Shown here piece by piece: positions 14,371-22,264 of a DNA stretch of 28,051 nucleotides. Location of the stretch: the NCBI GenBank assembly GCA_002415485.1, contig DHYU01000023.1, forward strand, positions 32,348 to 60,398, given 5' to 3'. The stretch is from Proteobacteria bacterium UBA5122 (GTDB lineage: Bacteria > Pseudomonadota > Gammaproteobacteria > Tenderiales > Tenderiaceae). Every line of letters begins with the position of its first letter. The first letter of the stretch is position 1. The position numbers and the translations under genes are program-made. The notes under the pieces are model-generated. The model had not been told where the DNA came from and searched no databases. It saw nothing but the letters and a program-made list of their open reading frames with translations.

Positions 14371-15990
14371 ATGAGCTTGTGGACGCTCAAGGGAAAAAAG
14401 ATTCTCGTTATTGATGATTATCCTGAGATGCGCTCAGTATTGCGTAGCGTATTGACTCCGCTTGGTGCTGAAGAAATCAGCACGGCCGATAGTGGTGAAG
14501 AAGCTATTGATGCCATTTGTAAGACGCCATTCGATATCATTCTCTGTGATTACAATCTGGGTGATGGCAAAGATGGTCAGCAGGTATTAGAAGAGATCAA
14601 GTTACGTAAGGCATTGCGTTATTCGGCAATCTTTATCATGGTCACAGCTGAAAATACTGCGTTTATGGTGATGGGGGCGCTGGAGCATCAGCCCGATGAT
14701 TATCTATCTAAGCCAGTGACACGTACTGTGTTGCAGGCTCGTTTGCAGAAATTGACCGAAAAGAAAGAAGCGCTTGCTGAGCTAGGTGTTGCGATTGATA
14801 AGGGAAATAACCTGGCGGCGATCAAGTTGTGTGATCACTTTATTGTCAGTGAAGCAAAATATCGAGGCGAACTGGTCAAACTCAAATGTGACCTGATGCT
14901 AAATGAAGGTCTTTACGAAGATGCAGAGAGCTTGTGCAAACAGGTGTTGGCCGAGCGCGACACGCCATGGGCAAGCTTTGCTCTGGGCAAGATTCGTTAT
15001 CATCATCAGGATTACCAACAGGCTGAGCAACTGTTTGAACAGGTTATTCAGACTAACGTCGCATTTGTTGCGGCATATGACTGGCTGGCAAAGACACAGC
15101 TTCAGTTGCAAGACAAGGCCTCTGCGCAAAAGACATTGCTTGATGCAGTAGAACGATCACCCAAATCAGTTGTTAGGCAGCGCGAGCTTGCTGAGATCTC
15201 GGAGGGAAATCAGGATTTTGATACCGCTGAACGAGCGCGCAGAAAGGCGGTGCGTCTGGGGAAAAATTCTATTCAGGCACGAGCCCAGGATTACACAGGT
15301 TTAGCCAAAGTCCTGCTCAAAAATGATAATGGGCGTGAGGCACTTCGTACAATCGAACTGGTTAAGAGTCAGTTTAAAGAAGATACGCAGGCGCAACTGA
15401 TCGCAGCATTGACGAAGAGCGAGATTTATCAGCACAGTGGTCAGAGCGGAAATGCAAAGCAGGCAGCAGAAGAGGCAATGGCGTTATATCAGAAAAACCC
15501 TGACTGTATCGACGTAGGAACATCGTTAGAGTTGGTGGAAGTATGTCTTGGTCATGGTATTGCCGATAGTGCCAATCATGTGACCGAGCACCTGATTGCG
15601 AATAATCATGAAGATGATGGTTTGTCAGATCGACTGGTTCAGATCTACAACAACGCGGGTATTGGTGATGTCTCAAGTGAAATAATTGGGACGGCTCGCA
15701 AGGAGATGCGGCGGATCAATAATCAGGGGGCTGATTTGCTCAATTCAGGCAAGGCTGAAGAATCGATTGCCTATTTTGAACAGGCGCTTATGCGTGCACC
15801 GCTTAATCCTGTATTGAACATTAATGCTGCCCATGCCTATTTGTTGCTTGCCAGGAGTCAAGGTGTGACTGAGGATCGCCTGGATAAGATTCATCATCAT
15901 TTGCAGCTCTGTGATTGTGTCGAGGCGTTGCAAGATCGCTATCGTATACTCGATAAGGCATATCAGCAGCTGGTGCGTAGTAATGGCTGA
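14371..15990 (+). CDS. Response regulator: receiver domain plus TPR repeats
   Basis: 539-residue cytoplasmic protein. Residues 9-128 form a CheY-like receiver: acidic pocket Asp15-Asp16 (VIDDYPEM), phosphoacceptor Asp60 (LCDYNLGDGKDG), Thr92 (VTAEN) and Lys114 (LSKPVT). Residues about 145-530 are tetratricopeptide-like helical repeats (for example WASFALGKIRYHHQDYQQAEQLFEQV and GADLLNSGKAEESIAYFEQALMRAPLNPVLNINAAHAYL, each only partly quoted), so the output is probably protein-protein interaction rather than DNA binding. GGAACGG lies 9 bases upstream of the ATG. The next gene, a sensorless kinase, follows within 20 bases and is the obvious partner. Confidence 0.9.
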   Translation: MSLWTLKGKKILVIDDYPEMRSVLRSVLTPLGAEEISTADSGEEAIDAICKTPFDIILCDYNLGDGKDGQQVLEEIKLRKALRYSAIFIMVTAENTAFMVMGALEHQPDDYLSKPVTRTVLQARLQKLTEKKEALAELGVAIDKGNNLAAIKLCDHFIVSEAKYRGELVKLKCDLMLNEGLYEDAESLCKQVLAERDTPWASFALGKIRYHHQDYQQAEQLFEQVIQTNVAFVAAYDWLAKTQLQLQDKASAQKTLLDAVERSPKSVVRQRELAEISEGNQDFDTAERARRKAVRLGKNSIQARAQDYTGLAKVLLKNDNGREALRTIELVKSQFKEDTQAQLIAALTKSEIYQHSGQSGNAKQAAEEAMALYQKNPDCIDVGTSLELVEVCLGHGIADSANHVTEHLIANNHEDDGLSDRLVQIYNNAGIGDVSSEIIGTARKEMRRINNQGADLLNSGKAEESIAYFEQALMRAPLNPVLNINAAHAYLLLARSQGVTEDRLDKIHHHLQLCDCVEALQDRYRILDKAYQQLVRSNG

Positions 15991-16010
15991 TATTGTCTGG
16001 GGTCGTTTGC

Positions 16011-16673
16011 GTGGATAAAAATTCTATTTTTAATAGCATTCTGGCCAGTTCAATTCATGACATGAAAAATTCTCTGGCTGTCCTGCTGGGGGATATCGAT
16101 ATTCTGCAGCAAAAGAATGGTGATGATTTACTGAGTAAGATGCGTATTGAAGGGAATAGGCTTAATGATCGCTTCATGCAGTTGCTATCAATTTATAGAA
16201 TTGAAAATAAGCAGTATGCCCTGAATGTTGTCGAGCATAGTGTATATGACATGTTGGAAGAGGTTCGTCTTGAAAATGAGTCCATGCTGTATGGGCGCTC
16301 AATATCCTTGAATGTTGAGTGTGATCAGTCTCTACTTTGGCATTACGATCGTTCCATGGTGCAGGGTGTTATAAACACGTTGATACATAATGCTTACCGT
16401 TATGCTGAAAGCGAGGTTCTGCTCAGGGCTACTTCCAAAGATGGCATGCTTAAAATCGATATTATGGATGATGGTGGCGGGTATCCTATGGCCATGCTCG
16501 ATTCAGAGGGGGGCGTTGCCGGCATAGACTTCCAAGCCGGGAATACTGGACTGGGTCACTATTTTGCACGCTTTGTGGCTGAAGCGCATAGTGCTCATGG
16601 TCGACATGGGGCTGTTCACCTCTCCAATAATGGACTTGCCCATGGTGCGTGCTTAAGTTTCATCCTGCCGTAA
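16011..16673 (+). CDS. Sensorless histidine kinase
   Basis: 220-residue kinase consisting only of dimerisation and catalytic domains. H-box SIHDMKNSL with phospho-acceptor His16; N-box LIHNAYRYA (Asn127); G1 DDGGGYP (153-159); G2 NTGLGHYFARF (178-188). There is no membrane segment or PAS/GAF domain, so the input must come from a partner. The start is uncertain: GTG 16011 with GGGG 8 bases upstream is preferred; a TTG at 15993 would add six residues. It lies directly downstream of the receiver-TPR gene; the two look like a small two-component pair in which kinase and regulator may form a stable complex through the TPR part. Confidence 0.82.
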   Translation: MDKNSIFNSILASSIHDMKNSLAVLLGDIDILQQKNGDDLLSKMRIEGNRLNDRFMQLLSIYRIENKQYALNVVEHSVYDMLEEVRLENESMLYGRSISLNVECDQSLLWHYDRSMVQGVINTLIHNAYRYAESEVLLRATSKDGMLKIDIMDDGGGYPMAMLDSEGGVAGIDFQAGNTGLGHYFARFVAEAHSAHGRHGAVHLSNNGLAHGACLSFILP

Positions 16674-16749
16674 ATCGGATAGCGTTTATATCCCGCCTGT
16701 TGTATTCAATCATTCCAGTTTTCTTAATTCATTGTGTCTTTAAAGTAGC

Positions 16750-17238
16750 TTATGTCATGAATGACATGGCTAGCAGGCTTGCGTTGTAATAAGCGTGGAG
16801 GATGATGCATGGGATGGTGCTTTGATATCTATCGCGGAAGTGTCCAAAAATGAGCGAAGGGACAAACACCAGCAAGGCAGCTGTTATAGGTTGGTAAAGC
16901 ATGTGGCTCATCGCAAATAGTATGCTGGTCAGTATGTTTGCGTAACTGATTCCTAACACAGTGCTCCTTGCCCAAGGTTCAACAGAAGATGAGGGTATGG
17001 CTGGGCGTCTAGATCGGTGTTGGCTTAGATAAGGCTGGATGATGCCGCGAAAAAGTAGTTCTTCTACCACGGGGTACACAAGACATAGGCTGATGATCAT
17101 CCAGGCGCTGACGACGGTTGAGATCGGCAGCATGGAGGTCAGGTAGAGTGCTAGCAGCCCAGCAGGAGCAGCCAATAACGCCAGCTGAAAATGCTGATCA
17201 TGTAGGAGTGCTGCAGGAGAAAGGCTGCGAGGTGTCAT
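16750..17238 (-). CDS. mrtJ: CPBP glutamic-type intramembrane protease, MrtJ-like
   Basis: 162-residue membrane protein of the CPBP (Rce1/Abi) family, which cleaves within or next to transmembrane helices. Three catalytic motifs are present: Glu59-Glu60-x3-Arg64 (EELLFRG), Phe108-x3-His112 (FAMSHM) and His148-x3-Asn152 (HAYYNAS), on about four or five membrane segments. It is short for the superfamily, like the dedicated C-terminal-sorting proteases. The gene starts 54 bases after the stop of a protein with a JDVT-CTERM-like segment, which is why MrtJ (the JDVT-CTERM processing enzyme, as I recall it) is proposed; the symbol rests on this context. A CAAX-like immunity role is the alternative. 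The start codon lies in the loop of an 11-bp inverted repeat. Confidence 0.72.
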   Translation of the reverse strand: MTPRSLSPAALLHDQHFQLALLAAPAGLLALYLTSMLPISTVVSAWMIISLCLVYPVVEELLFRGIIQPYLSQHRSRRPAIPSSSVEPWARSTVLGISYANILTSILFAMSHMLYQPITAALLVFVPSLIFGHFRDRYQSTIPCIILHAYYNASLLAMSFMT

Positions 17239-17274
17239 TGTGATGCCGAAAGTTGATGTGAGGCACCTCGCAGC
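17224..17274 (-). promoter_or_regulatory. 11-bp inverted repeat enclosing the mrtJ start codon
   Basis: GCTGCGAGGTG (17224-17234) and CACCTCGCAGC (17264-17274) are perfect reverse complements. In the minus-strand mRNA one arm is in the leader and the other covers codons 2-5 of mrtJ, placing the ATG (17236-17238) and the ribosome-binding region in the 29-base loop. No T-tract follows, so a role in translation or mRNA stability is more likely than termination. Confidence 0.65.
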
Positions 17275-17292
17275 TTCTTGGAAAAGAGTCCG

Positions 17293-19590
17293 TTAGTCAA
17301 TCACCTCAATGATGTTGAGTTCAACACGGCGGTTCTGGGCGCGACCTTCATGCGTGTTGTTATCGGCAATGGGTTCATCAAAGGCGTGTCCCTTGGTCGA
17401 GATTGCCCAGGATGATACGCCTTTTTCAACGAGGTAGTCTTTGACAGAGTCGGCACGGCCCAATGAAAGATCAACATTGTATTCACGCGTACCAATGGCA
17501 TCGGTATGACCAGAGACCATGAGTTTATATTTCTTGCCAGGCCTTAGTTTTTGCGCGACGTCCGTTAATATCTTCTGCGCTTGATCTTTGAGGGCGACCG
17601 AGTCGAATTCAAAATTGACGTTTTCCAAGGTGATCATGCACCCCTCGGCGGATAAGGCCCCAGCCATGATCGCCTTTAGACAATCTTCGTTTCTTTTGGA
17701 TGTGGGTGTCACTTCCGGTGGTTGCTCAGGTTCTTTTGGTTGTTCTAGCTGAACCAGGATTTCGGGTTCTGGTGGTTGTTTGATTATAGGTGCCTGTGAA
17801 ACAGGTTGAGTTGTTTTCCCAAAATAACGTGCGATGCTGATGGTGAAGAGTTGAGAGTCTTTGTCATATAGATCTAGATCTGCGCGCAAGGTGTAGAACT
17901 CGTTTAGCGGATATTTGAGTCCTGCGCCAAACAGGATGTGTTGATCGTTTTCGCGTTGATAGTCGACATTACTATCGTTCTTCATGAAACCCAGGCCGGC
18001 TTTGGCAAACAGATCCAGGCCAGGGGTATTGAAGGCATGTTCCTTGAACGTGTACAGGCCACTGATTCCAAGATCGCGGTAGCCGATCTTGCCAGTGGGT
18101 GAGAGCGTCATTTCTCCTTGATCCGAATAGTAGGCCTCGATGCTGAGCTTCTCGCGCACATCCTTGCCCAGAAAAACACGCCAGCCAAAATCCTTGGTGT
18201 CGTCCAGCGAATAATTTGTATCGCTGGTATCCGGTTCCAGTTGGGACATGCCTATGCCCAGGCCGATGTACCAAGGTGTCGGTTCGGTCTTCATGCCGGC
18301 ATCGACTGGTTGGGCTATGGCAAATGTGATTGCCGCAGTAGAGGCTGTCACCAAATACAGCGATGTTTTGCCGGTGGTGAAAGAGGAGGTTGTCGGGGAC
18401 ATGGCAGCCTTATGTTTGTTATAGCGCTGTCGCATGAAATAGAGTGCGATGATTGCCAGCATGGTTGGCAGCATAGGATCAAAGCCCGCGTTGGGATTTA
18501 CTGTGCAGCCACCTACTCCATTTAGTCCGGTTTTAACGGTGCCTTGAGTGGGTGTTCGAGGAGCGGGGTCGCAAGGGAGGGGGGTGCATTCTATTCTGCG
18601 GAGAGTTGGCTCGCGAAAATCCTCAATGCCATCGCTGTCTTCGTCAGGAACTGGTAGTGGGGATGTTTCCAATGGGTCGTGATAGCCGTCCTTGTTATCA
18701 TCGGTGAAACCATCAATGCGATTGTCGGCATTATTATCAATCCCGCCTGCTTCCCATACATCATTGGTCTCGCTGTTGTCTGAATCCAGATCGAGATAGT
18801 CCGGTATGCCATCTAGTTCACTGTCGGGAACGGGGGACGGATTGGTCGCAACGTGATCATGTAGGCCATCACCGTCATTATCAGTGATCGGATTGATCCT
18901 GAATGCGGTGTTGTTCATGATACCGTTCACTTCACGGTAGTCCGGGATGCCGTCATTATCTGAATCCAGATCACGAAAGTTTGGAATTGTGTCGCCATCG
19001 CTATCTGGCGGGTTTGTAGCGCTGCCGTCAGACTCTGTTGCATCCAGCGCGCTATCGTTATCCGAATCGCGATCTAGATAATCGGGAATGGTGTCCTTAT
19101 CGGTATCAATGGCGGGGGGGGATTCCGCAGCGCCATTCTGGTCCCGATCCACGAGGCCCGAGTCAGGCGTGGTTTCGATATCGTCGAGCAGGCCATTGCT
19201 GCCGACTTGTAATCCCGGGTCCAATTGGCCATTTTGGTCGCTGTCAAAGCCTGAGGTGTGATTTCCAGTCTCGGATTCGATCAGGTCGTAAATGCCATCA
19301 CCATCGCTATCGAGATCACAAGAGTTGGGAATGCCATCGCCATCCTGATCGATAATGCCCGCATCTTCCCATGAATCAGGGATTGAATCGTTGTCGTCAT
19401 CAATGTCTATGTCATCAATGATGCCGTCACTGTCCCAGTCGGCGATGATTTTCGTGCTATCACAATAATATTGGGGTGGAGGTGGGGGTATTTGTTGAGC
19501 GTAGGCTTGTTGGCCGATGATGGAAAGCACCAAAGCACTGCTTCCGAAAAGGCGTGTGAGATTGATTATGGTTTTTTGTTGTTGTGACAT
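17293..19590 (-). CDS. TSP3-repeat / internal JDVT-CTERM / OmpA-barrel protein
   Basis: 765-residue envelope protein. Order: signal peptide (cleavage about residue 31, AYA|QQ); many Asp-rich calcium-binding thrombospondin type-3 repeats (about 50-325, DSDGDGI, DNDGIPD and similar); a JDVT-CTERM-like segment (359-390: GGCTVNPNAGFDPMLP, hydrophobic stretch, then RQRYNK); a second signal-peptide-like stretch (397-431, ending QPVDA|GM); an eight-stranded OmpA-type barrel (about 438-591); a Pro/Glu-rich linker (600-630); and a C-terminal peptidoglycan-binding OmpA domain (about 653-760, with VSGHTDAIGTREYN and NRRVELNI). The ATG at 19590 has GGGGATAGG upstream. The middle of the protein looks like the end of one exported protein and the start of another. 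mrtJ follows. Confidence 0.88.
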   Translation of the reverse strand: MSQQQKTIINLTRLFGSSALVLSIIGQQAYAQQIPPPPPQYYCDSTKIIADWDSDGIIDDIDIDDDNDSIPDSWEDAGIIDQDGDGIPNSCDLDSDGDGIYDLIESETGNHTSGFDSDQNGQLDPGLQVGSNGLLDDIETTPDSGLVDRDQNGAAESPPAIDTDKDTIPDYLDRDSDNDSALDATESDGSATNPPDSDGDTIPNFRDLDSDNDGIPDYREVNGIMNNTAFRINPITDNDGDGLHDHVATNPSPVPDSELDGIPDYLDLDSDNSETNDVWEAGGIDNNADNRIDGFTDDNKDGYHDPLETSPLPVPDEDSDGIEDFREPTLRRIECTPLPCDPAPRTPTQGTVKTGLNGVGGCTVNPNAGFDPMLPTMLAIIALYFMRQRYNKHKAAMSPTTSSFTTGKTSLYLVTASTAAITFAIAQPVDAGMKTEPTPWYIGLGIGMSQLEPDTSDTNYSLDDTKDFGWRVFLGKDVREKLSIEAYYSDQGEMTLSPTGKIGYRDLGISGLYTFKEHAFNTPGLDLFAKAGLGFMKNDSNVDYQRENDQHILFGAGLKYPLNEFYTLRADLDLYDKDSQLFTISIARYFGKTTQPVSQAPIIKQPPEPEILVQLEQPKEPEQPPEVTPTSKRNEDCLKAIMAGALSAEGCMITLENVNFEFDSVALKDQAQKILTDVAQKLRPGKKYKLMVSGHTDAIGTREYNVDLSLGRADSVKDYLVEKGVSSWAISTKGHAFDEPIADNNTHEGRAQNRRVELNIIEVID
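18400..18411 (-). promoter_or_regulatory. Possible internal start (Met397) with Shine-Dalgarno
   Basis: On the minus strand AAGG (18411-18408) precedes ATG (18402-18400) by 5 bases. Translation from here would give a 369-residue OmpA-type outer-membrane protein with its own signal peptide (Lys408, hydrophobic 410-426, cleavage about 431). It is in frame with the longer protein and lies just after the JDVT-CTERM-like tail. Confidence 0.45.
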
Positions 19591-19634
19591 ACCTATCCCC
19601 TAGCGACATCCTGCCCGAGATTAAAAATGTAAAA

Positions 19635-19654
19635 CGCCTAGATAGGCGGTTTTT
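19635..19654. terminator. Small terminator-like hairpin in the TSP3/OmpA leader
   Basis: CGCCTA (19635-19640) / TAGGCG (19643-19648), probably CGCC/GGCG with a 6-base loop. It is followed on the plus strand by GTTTTTATT and on the minus strand by TTTTAC. It lies 45 bases upstream of the minus-strand TSP3/OmpA start, so it could attenuate that gene. Confidence 0.4.
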
Positions 19655-19729
19655 ATTATTGAGTAGGGGGCTAGAGATATGGTTAAGATATGAGGTGGCG
19701 CACTTTATCCATAAAAAATACCGAGCCTT

Positions 19730-19822
19730 CCTTGACTCATTCAAGGTCAAACAATCGTGGGTATACGGTGAATTGTTCTTGTCGATTGTTTGCTTTGATG
19801 CAGCAACTTAATGCTGCTTTTT
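19730..19822 (+). ncRNA. Candidate structured RNA upstream of the TSP3/OmpA gene
   Basis: Three consecutive hairpins on the plus strand: CCTTGA/TCAAGG (19730-19746, 5-base loop); CAAACAATCG/CGATTGTTTG (19748-19757 with 19783-19792, a perfect 10-bp stem); and GCAGCA/TGCTGC (19800-19817) followed by TTTTT (19818-19822). The last is a good rho-independent terminator with no real gene behind it, which suggests a small RNA transcribed divergently from the TSP3/OmpA gene. I could not place a convincing promoter, so the 5' end is unknown; the coordinates cover only the hairpins. A 75-codon GTG frame (19584-19811) overlaps it but has no ribosome site or recognisable product. Confidence 0.4.
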
Positions 19823-20066
19823 CGAAGTCTTGAGTCAGGCGGCTTCCATGCCAGACAACCTCCGCGTCGCGATTGTAACGATGAACGGTTGTGTGCTCAA
19901 GCTGTAGGTGTAGTTGGCTGCGTTGAGGCAGTTGTCGGAAACATTTCGTTTATTTCAAAAGAGTAGTAGTTGGTTATATAACAATAAAACAAGATTCTTG
20001 TTAATGAGTTGCACAGCCATGTTTAGCAAGATTGGTTAAGTTGAGTTTCATTCTTGGTCAGTACAC

Positions 20067-20096
20067 TTGAGTCGCGCGATTGCGCCTATGTACATT
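20067..20096 (+). promoter_or_regulatory. Sigma-70-like promoter of the 513-aa gene
   Basis: TTGAGT (20067-20072), 18-base spacer, TACATT (20091-20096), predicted start about 20103. The interval 19823-20066 upstream contains no gene or clear repeat that I can see. Confidence 0.45.
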
Positions 20097-20120
20097 AAGA
20101 ATAAATGAAGAGGGAGTTAT

Positions 20121-21662
20121 ATGTTCAGTAAGAAGGTTGGTGGCATTTATCTAGGCTTGCCCATGGCGGCATTGTCCTTGGTGGTAAATTCTGCACAGGC
20201 ATATGAATATGAAGTGTGGCTCAGTGATCAGGCGAATACCCAAGGTATTAGTGATGTAAAGCCCAATGGTACGCACGGTGGCAAGGTGCGGATTTATGAC
20301 AGCAGTGATCTTGCGTTGGATGTGCCCAATGATATGCCGCTGGTGTTGGATGCAACGCTGGACCTGTTTCCAAATGCGCAGGTAGATACCGGTGCGCATG
20401 TGGCGCGTATTCACGGCATTTTGCCCAGTCATGATCATCGTTATATGGCTCTGAACTTTGTTGCCTCCGGGCATGTGGGGATCGTGGATGGTGAAACTAA
20501 ACAGCCCGTGTGTTTGTTCCGCACCACGCACACGAGTACCGGTCGGCAGAATCACATGAGTTTCTGGACGGCCGATGGTGAGCAATTGATAGTCGCCAAT
20601 CAAAACGGCCGCATGGTCGAGCGTATTGATGTGGCGCGTAATGCCAAAGGAGATGTACTGGGGTTTGCATTCAATGGCGATGCCAGTTTGGACTTGGTCG
20701 GTGGTGAAGGGCGTGTGCTCGCGCAACCGATTGCGGTTGATATGAATGTGGCAGACGGGATTAATTGTGCGGTGACCGGTGAGGTTGCAGATGGTCAGTC
20801 GATGCTGACTGGATCTGGCACGCCTAAAGAGGCGAAGGGAGTTCGTCCAACAAACACGGTGATCTGTCCTGTTCCTGCCAGCAACAGTCAGCATATCTTT
20901 GTGACCCTGGGTGGTGGTGGTTTGTTTGTGGTCGACAGCAAGGCCACGCCGATGGCGATTGTCGCCGAATACGACAACAGCACCATCAGCTCTGCTGGGT
21001 GTGGCGGTGTCGAGGCTGCCGGTTTTATGCATATTAATAGTGGTACATCGGGCAAAGGCATCTCGGAGTTCTCGTTGTACCGCTTTGAGGTCGATTATCC
21101 TGCGGCTCCAGCATTCAATGCGCCAAACATGCCCGCCCCCGTGGCTTCCTGGCATGATCAGGATAACGGACAGGGATTGCCGCATGACATGAATCGTGAT
21201 GCCCATGGTTTGGTGGCGGTACGCAATATTGAATCGGGGACGGCACGCTATATCCATCAAATGGACCGGGTGCGCAACAATGCCGAGGTGTTCAAGATTG
21301 CCCCGCCTTGGAATGATCTCGAAAAACGACATGTCGGTACCTATAGCCTGACGACTACCGGTGTATGCGGCACAACCCTGGGTTCGGAAAAGGTGAATGA
21401 TCCAACGCCGGACCTGGGAGATCTGTCGTTGGGTGGTGCGCCCGATGGCGGTCGGATCTACGTTGCACTGCGTGGGCCGAACCCGCTGTCGGTCAGTCAT
21501 GCCGCCGAAGGCAGTTGCCCTGGTCTGGGGATCGTGACCTTGTCGGCGGATCGTACGTCAGGTGAATTGACGCACGTGTTGCCGACGATGGTGGTCGACT
21601 ATACCGAGACTGAGAACCTAAGCGACCCGCATGCGGTGATCGTGCGTAAAAAGCTGCAATAG
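20121..21662 (+). CDS. Secreted, probable beta-propeller protein, unknown function
   Basis: 513-residue protein with a clear signal peptide (MFSKK, hydrophobic core, cleavage after about residue 27, AQA|YE). The mature part shows repeated beta-strand runs with Gly/Asp turns and blade-like elements (HRYMALNFVASGHVGIVD, QHIFVTLGGGGLFVVDS, GGRIYVALRGPNPLSV), which suggests a six- or seven-bladed propeller of the YVTN/lactonase general type. His residues recur near predicted turns (PSHDHR, HDMNRDAHG, DPHAV), so a metal site is conceivable. Six cysteines in the mature protein could form disulfides through DsbA. I do not recognise the family. It appears monocistronic, with AGAGGGAG before the ATG. 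Confidence 0.75.
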   Translation: MFSKKVGGIYLGLPMAALSLVVNSAQAYEYEVWLSDQANTQGISDVKPNGTHGGKVRIYDSSDLALDVPNDMPLVLDATLDLFPNAQVDTGAHVARIHGILPSHDHRYMALNFVASGHVGIVDGETKQPVCLFRTTHTSTGRQNHMSFWTADGEQLIVANQNGRMVERIDVARNAKGDVLGFAFNGDASLDLVGGEGRVLAQPIAVDMNVADGINCAVTGEVADGQSMLTGSGTPKEAKGVRPTNTVICPVPASNSQHIFVTLGGGGLFVVDSKATPMAIVAEYDNSTISSAGCGGVEAAGFMHINSGTSGKGISEFSLYRFEVDYPAAPAFNAPNMPAPVASWHDQDNGQGLPHDMNRDAHGLVAVRNIESGTARYIHQMDRVRNNAEVFKIAPPWNDLEKRHVGTYSLTTTGVCGTTLGSEKVNDPTPDLGDLSLGGAPDGGRIYVALRGPNPLSVSHAAEGSCPGLGIVTLSADRTSGELTHVLPTMVVDYTETENLSDPHAVIVRKKLQ

Positions 21663-21734
21663 CTTCATCTGCGCTTCCATCCGGTCCCGTTTGGTGGAGC
21701 GGGTGGGAGCCTCTTTCCCGGAGTGATACTCAAT

Positions 21735-21750
21735 CTATACCTTCGTATAG
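21735..21750. repeat. Short inverted repeat upstream of the HEAT gene
   Basis: CTATAC (21735-21740) and GTATAG (21745-21750) around CTTC, about 65 bases before the HEAT-repeat gene. It is a possible operator; no confident promoter was found next to it. Confidence 0.35.
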
Positions 21751-21815
21751 CATACGGTGCTCAAACGAATAGCCATAATTAGATCAAGGAAGAAGCAAAA
21801 CAAGGAAGTTAAACC

Positions 21816-22241
21816 ATGCAAACTCCACTGCCGTTGATGACCAAAGATACCCCCGCTATTCCCATGATGGATCCGCTCAGTGTGCGTGATGGTGACACCT
21901 TGGTGGAAAAGCCCCAATCATTGGTGCAGGCAAGAGGTTGTCATGAATGGGCTGTACCTGTATTGCTGGAGAATCTGGATCATGCAGACCCGGTGGTGCG
22001 TCAGGCGACAATTGCCACCTTGGGTCGGATCGGTCTGGGCGCTGAACAGGTCGTGCCCAAATTGCTGGGTTGTCTCAAAGATCCAGAGATCGGTGTGCGG
22101 CATAATGCCGCGGCAGCCTTGGGATTGTTCGATATCGAGGTGCTTCGCCGATACGATACTGCATACCAGTTGGTGAATGCCTTCAGTCATGGTGACCATA
22201 TCACCCGTGATTTCCTCAGGCCGTTGTTGCCTGCTGCCTAA
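21816..22241 (+). CDS. Small HEAT-repeat protein
   Basis: 141-residue soluble protein. After about 40 residues without clear structure there are two HEAT-like helical repeats: about 44-75 (AVPVLLENLDHADPVVRQATIATLGRIG) and 78-107 (VVPKLLGCLKDPEIGVRHNAAAALGLF). Such repeats bind other proteins or form scaffolds; similar short proteins accompany phycobilisome lyases or respiratory modules, but no such partner is present here. The ATG at 21816 has AAGGAAG 7 bases upstream. No signal peptide is visible. The function is unknown. The truncated-haemoglobin remnant begins 44 bases after the stop codon. Confidence 0.72.
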   Translation: MQTPLPLMTKDTPAIPMMDPLSVRDGDTLVEKPQSLVQARGCHEWAVPVLLENLDHADPVVRQATIATLGRIGLGAEQVVPKLLGCLKDPEIGVRHNAAAALGLFDIEVLRRYDTAYQLVNAFSHGDHITRDFLRPLLPAA

Positions 22242-22264
22242 TCAGGTGGCGGTGCGGTGAGTTA

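Noticed and set aside
19584..19811. 75-codon GTG frame ending at the 19800-19822 terminator
   Set aside because: It overlaps the start of the TSP3/OmpA gene, has no ribosome site, crosses a terminator-like hairpin, and its product has no recognisable feature.
20151..21500. 449-codon open frame opposite the 513-aa secreted protein gene
   Set aside because: The plus-strand frame has a signal peptide, a ribosome site and a promoter; the antisense product is rich in His/Arg/Thr, as expected for a shadow frame.
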